Shown: one piece after another, positions 61,695 to 64,000 of the stretch | Layout: each line of letters begins with the position of its first letter | Numbering within the stretch: the first letter of the stretch is position 1 | Made by a program: the position numbers and the translations under genes | Assembly (NCBI RefSeq): GCF_015775975.1 | Contig: NZ_CP064056.1 | Location: 1,736,001-1,800,000 of the forward strand | Source: Staphylococcus lloydii | GTDB taxonomy: Bacteria; Bacillota; Bacilli; Staphylococcales; Staphylococcaceae | DNA length: 64,000 nucleotides | Direction of reading: 5' to 3' | The notes under the pieces: generated by a model | Seen by the model: the letters and a program-made list of their open reading frames with translations, nothing else | The model's database searches: none | Told to the model about the DNA's origin: nothing

Positions 61695-63347
61695 TTATTC
61701 AATGAAAGTTTTAACAAATTGCTGTGAAATGTCGTCAATATTTTCTACATTTAGTGAGAAATATAATTTAATTTTTGGTTCTGTGCCAGACGGTCTTAAG
61801 GCGATAAAACCTTCGTCAAAAATAAACCTAATTAAATTAGTATTAGGTAAATCAAGTTGCGCGTTTGTGTCATTTTCTTTATCTATTAAGCTTCCTTTAT
61901 CATAATCTTCAATTTGACGAATATTTAGTCCGCATATTGTAGTTAATTCGTGCTCTTCTTGTCTAAATTGTTGCATAATACGTTCAATCTTGGCATTACC
62001 TTCTTGACCTTCAAACACAGGTGCTATTGTCTTATCTTTAAAATGACCAATATTGTTATATATATCGTCTAAAATTTCTTTAAAAGATAAGCCATTTTGC
62101 GCTAATAAATTTTTATATTTAATAATTAAAGGTACCATCTGAATTGCATCTTTATCTCTAGAAATGGACTGAGCTAAATAACCGTGACTTTCCTCGAATG
62201 CTAGAAGCAATTTTTCTGAAGATGTCTCTTTTTGAGATAATAAATCTGAAATATATTTAAATCCTGTCAATACATTATTAACTTCTACATCGAGTGATTG
62301 AGCAAGCCTTTGTGCCATTTCACTTGTTACTATCGATTTAATAATATATAAATCAGAATCTTCAACAATTAAATCTTGATATCTTAATTTCATTAAGATC
62401 AAGCCTATTTCATTTCCATTAAAATAATGATAATTTTGATCATCATCAATTTCTACAAATCCAAAACGATCTGCATCTGGATCAGTGGCAATGACTAGTT
62501 TGGCATCGACTTGTCGTGCTAAGTCTATTCCTCTATCAAAAGCTTCAACCTCTTCTGGATTAGCGCTCGTCACACTTGGAAAATCACCATCTGGGATTGA
62601 TTGCTCTTGTTCAATCACATAATTGTTATAATCTAAATCATTCAGAATATCACTAAGTAGAGGTAAACTTGTACCATGTAAACTTGTAAGTACAACCTTC
62701 ACATTATCTTGTTCGATTTTATCTACTAAATTTGTCACCGCTTGTTTATAACTATCTGTCACTTCATCATTTAAATATTCAATTGTACCTTCAGCGATTA
62801 ACTTATCAAAATCGCCTAGTGTTATGTCTAATGGACTTTCAATACTGTTAATATAAGTACTAAGTATTTCTGAATCTTCCGGTAAGAGTTGGCCACCCTC
62901 GTGATTATATACCTTTATACCATTATAATTTTTAGGATTGTGACTTGCGGTAATCATAATACCGGCGTTGGCTTGTAAGTGCCTAACCGTAAAAGATAGT
63001 TCAGGTGTTGATTTATAACTATCAGAAATAATCGTTTGAATACCATTAGAAGCTAATACGGTTGCCATTTCATTACAAAATGCTTTAGAAAGATGTCGTG
63101 TGTCAAAGTGAATAACTACCTTAGGTCGCTTACAGTTATTTTTTAAATATTTTGCGAAACCTAATGCTACTTTTCTGACAGTAAAGGCATTTAACCTTCC
63201 TGGACCTATTCCAAAAGTACTACGTATCCCTGCAGTACCAAATGATAATGTGTTATTAAATCCTTCTTCAATCTCAGATTCAGATTGCTGTTCATAAAAA
63301 GGTTTAACTAAGCTTTCGTCTAATTTATTTAGCCATTGTTGTTTCAT
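61695..63347 (-). CDS. Phosphoglucomutase/phosphomannomutase family enzyme
   Basis: Alpha-D-phosphohexomutase of 550 residues, the size of staphylococcal PgcA, which makes glucose-1-phosphate for UDP-glucose and the lipoteichoic acid glycolipid anchor. Catalytic S135 is in TASHNPKNYNGIKVY, the metal loop is DPDADRFGF (289-297), the sugar-binding loop FEESHGY near 388 and the phosphate-binding RPSGTEPKIKLY near 521. ATG start behind GTAGGAGG. As I recall S. aureus pgcA lies elsewhere, so this location beside fmtA is noteworthy. Confidence 0.9.
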   Translation of the reverse strand: MKQQWLNKLDESLVKPFYEQQSESEIEEGFNNTLSFGTAGIRSTFGIGPGRLNAFTVRKVALGFAKYLKNNCKRPKVVIHFDTRHLSKAFCNEMATVLASNGIQTIISDSYKSTPELSFTVRHLQANAGIMITASHNPKNYNGIKVYNHEGGQLLPEDSEILSTYINSIESPLDITLGDFDKLIAEGTIEYLNDEVTDSYKQAVTNLVDKIEQDNVKVVLTSLHGTSLPLLSDILNDLDYNNYVIEQEQSIPDGDFPSVTSANPEEVEAFDRGIDLARQVDAKLVIATDPDADRFGFVEIDDDQNYHYFNGNEIGLILMKLRYQDLIVEDSDLYIIKSIVTSEMAQRLAQSLDVEVNNVLTGFKYISDLLSQKETSSEKLLLAFEESHGYLAQSISRDKDAIQMVPLIIKYKNLLAQNGLSFKEILDDIYNNIGHFKDKTIAPVFEGQEGNAKIERIMQQFRQEEHELTTICGLNIRQIEDYDKGSLIDKENDTNAQLDLPNTNLIRFIFDEGFIALRPSGTEPKIKLYFSLNVENIDDISQQFVKTFIE

Positions 63348-63742
63348 TATATGTATTCCTCCTACACAACGTTAAACAAAATTCAAATTTTAGATATATG
63401 TCTTAAATTAAGGTATACTAATGAGTAAGTTTGTTTACTAATAGTACCCTTTGAAATTTAATTTTTCTTTGGTTTTATAAATATAACTACATATTGCATT
63501 ATACCTTAATTCTTTCAATAAATCATTTTGAATAGATATATGAAAGCAGTTTATACCTATTATGTAGTTAATTACAAAAATGATACATAAACTTAGTTGA
63601 TATTTTTCATTTAGAGTAATAAAATATTACCTTATAGTACATTTTCTTATTTACAAAATATTAATAATCTTTACAATTAACATTAATTTTCCCTAAAATA
63701 TAATATTATGTACAAAAATTTAATAAGTGGGAGCATCTATAA
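63348..63742. other. Divergent gap between the mutase gene and lcpB
   Basis: A 395-base, very AT-rich stretch with no gene I can support. It contains a good lcpB promoter, TTAACA (63677-63682), 16 bases, TATAAT (63699-63704), with a start near 63711. I see no clear operator. Confidence 0.55.
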
Positions 63743-64000
63743 ATGAATAAAATTTTTAAGTATTTTTTAATTTTACTTTCATTGTTATTAGTTGTTGTTC
63801 CGATAGTATTCGCTATTATTCTATTTAAAACTTCTCAAGGTGCTTTTGAGAACTCATTTAATAATAGCGATTCGGCGCGTAAATCAAATTTAAGAGATTC
63901 GAAAGTAAATGCATCAAAAGAACCTATTTCAATTTTGTTTTTAGGAATTGATGAAAATGACAACAGAAAAAAGAATGGTCAAAGTACTGAACATTCTAGA
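63743..64000 (+). CDS. lcpB: LytR-CpsA-Psr ligase, N-terminal part
   Basis: Cut by the window end; 86 codons are present. A short cytoplasmic start, one membrane helix (about 8-28), a Ser/Asn/Lys-rich linker, then PISILFLGIDEN, the first strand of the LCP domain that joins wall teichoic acid to peptidoglycan. The active-site arginines and acidic residues lie beyond the edge. The name LcpB rests on position: in S. aureus the LCP gene next to fmtA is lcpB. ATG start behind GTGGGAGC. Confidence 0.8.
   Translation, partial: MNKIFKYFLILLSLLLVVVPIVFAIILFKTSQGAFENSFNNSDSARKSNLRDSKVNASKEPISILFLGIDENDNRKKNGQSTEHSR

Overview
The window is AT-rich core chromosome of a Staphylococcus. Almost every protein closely resembles a Staphylococcus aureus protein as I remember it, and the gene order (ctaA-pycA-ftsW ... 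typA ... mntH ... potABCD ... pdhABCD-ykyA-def ... rnjA-ktrA-cydAB-ptsHI ... ykoEDC-pur operon-folD-qoxABCD-fmtA-lcpB) is that of the S. aureus chromosome read in reverse. The sequence divergence, plus a nucleoside hydrolase gene and a phosphosugar mutase gene placed between qoxD and lcpB, point to a coagulase-negative species; I cannot name it. I see no rRNA, tRNA, IS element, prophage, CRISPR array or other sign of recent transfer. Gene assignments rest on recalled family resemblance and visible motifs, not on a search.

Layout. 1-5 kb: heme A synthase and pyruvate carboxylase. 5-10 kb: FtsW-type glycan polymerase, YlaN, a YlaL/YlaI pair, the TypA GTPase and a small membrane protein. 10-15 kb: inositol-phosphatase family enzyme, YktB, and the manganese transporter MntH between two DUF4064 membrane proteins, the larger a likely AuxB. 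15-20 kb: a regulator-polyamine ABC operon (xre-potABCD). 20-27 kb: pyruvate dehydrogenase complex, YkyA lipoprotein and peptide deformylase. 27-33 kb: RNA polymerase epsilon subunit with RNase J1 behind a long structured leader, KtrA-type K+ gating subunit, and cytochrome bd oxidase with a perfect Rex palindrome. 33-39 kb: PTS HPr/EI, an rRNA methyltransferase-like gene, a likely AuxA, and a 44-residue ORF with a sigma-B-like promoter. 39-42 kb: TPP riboswitch and YkoEDC vitamin-precursor transporter. 42-54 kb: the eleven-gene purine operon (purEKCSQLFMNHD) diverging from folD around a paired PurBox. 55-64 kb: quinol oxidase qoxABCD, a nucleoside hydrolase, then a cell-envelope group: phosphosugar mutase, FmtA and the start of an LCP ligase.

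Two themes connect the genes. One is carbon flow and respiration: PTS entry, Pdh, Pyc, both terminal oxidases and heme A synthesis, with Rex, cre-like and Fur-like sites in the gaps. The other is teichoic-acid biology: a likely AuxA, a likely AuxB, the mutase, FmtA and LcpB.

The window holds no obviously new system. The points most worth a second look are an apparent AUA start codon for fmtA, a small switch-like RNA in the ylaN-ylaL gap, the structured rpoY-rnjA leader, three copies of one hairpin used as a gene-end element, and the small sigma-B-like ORF.
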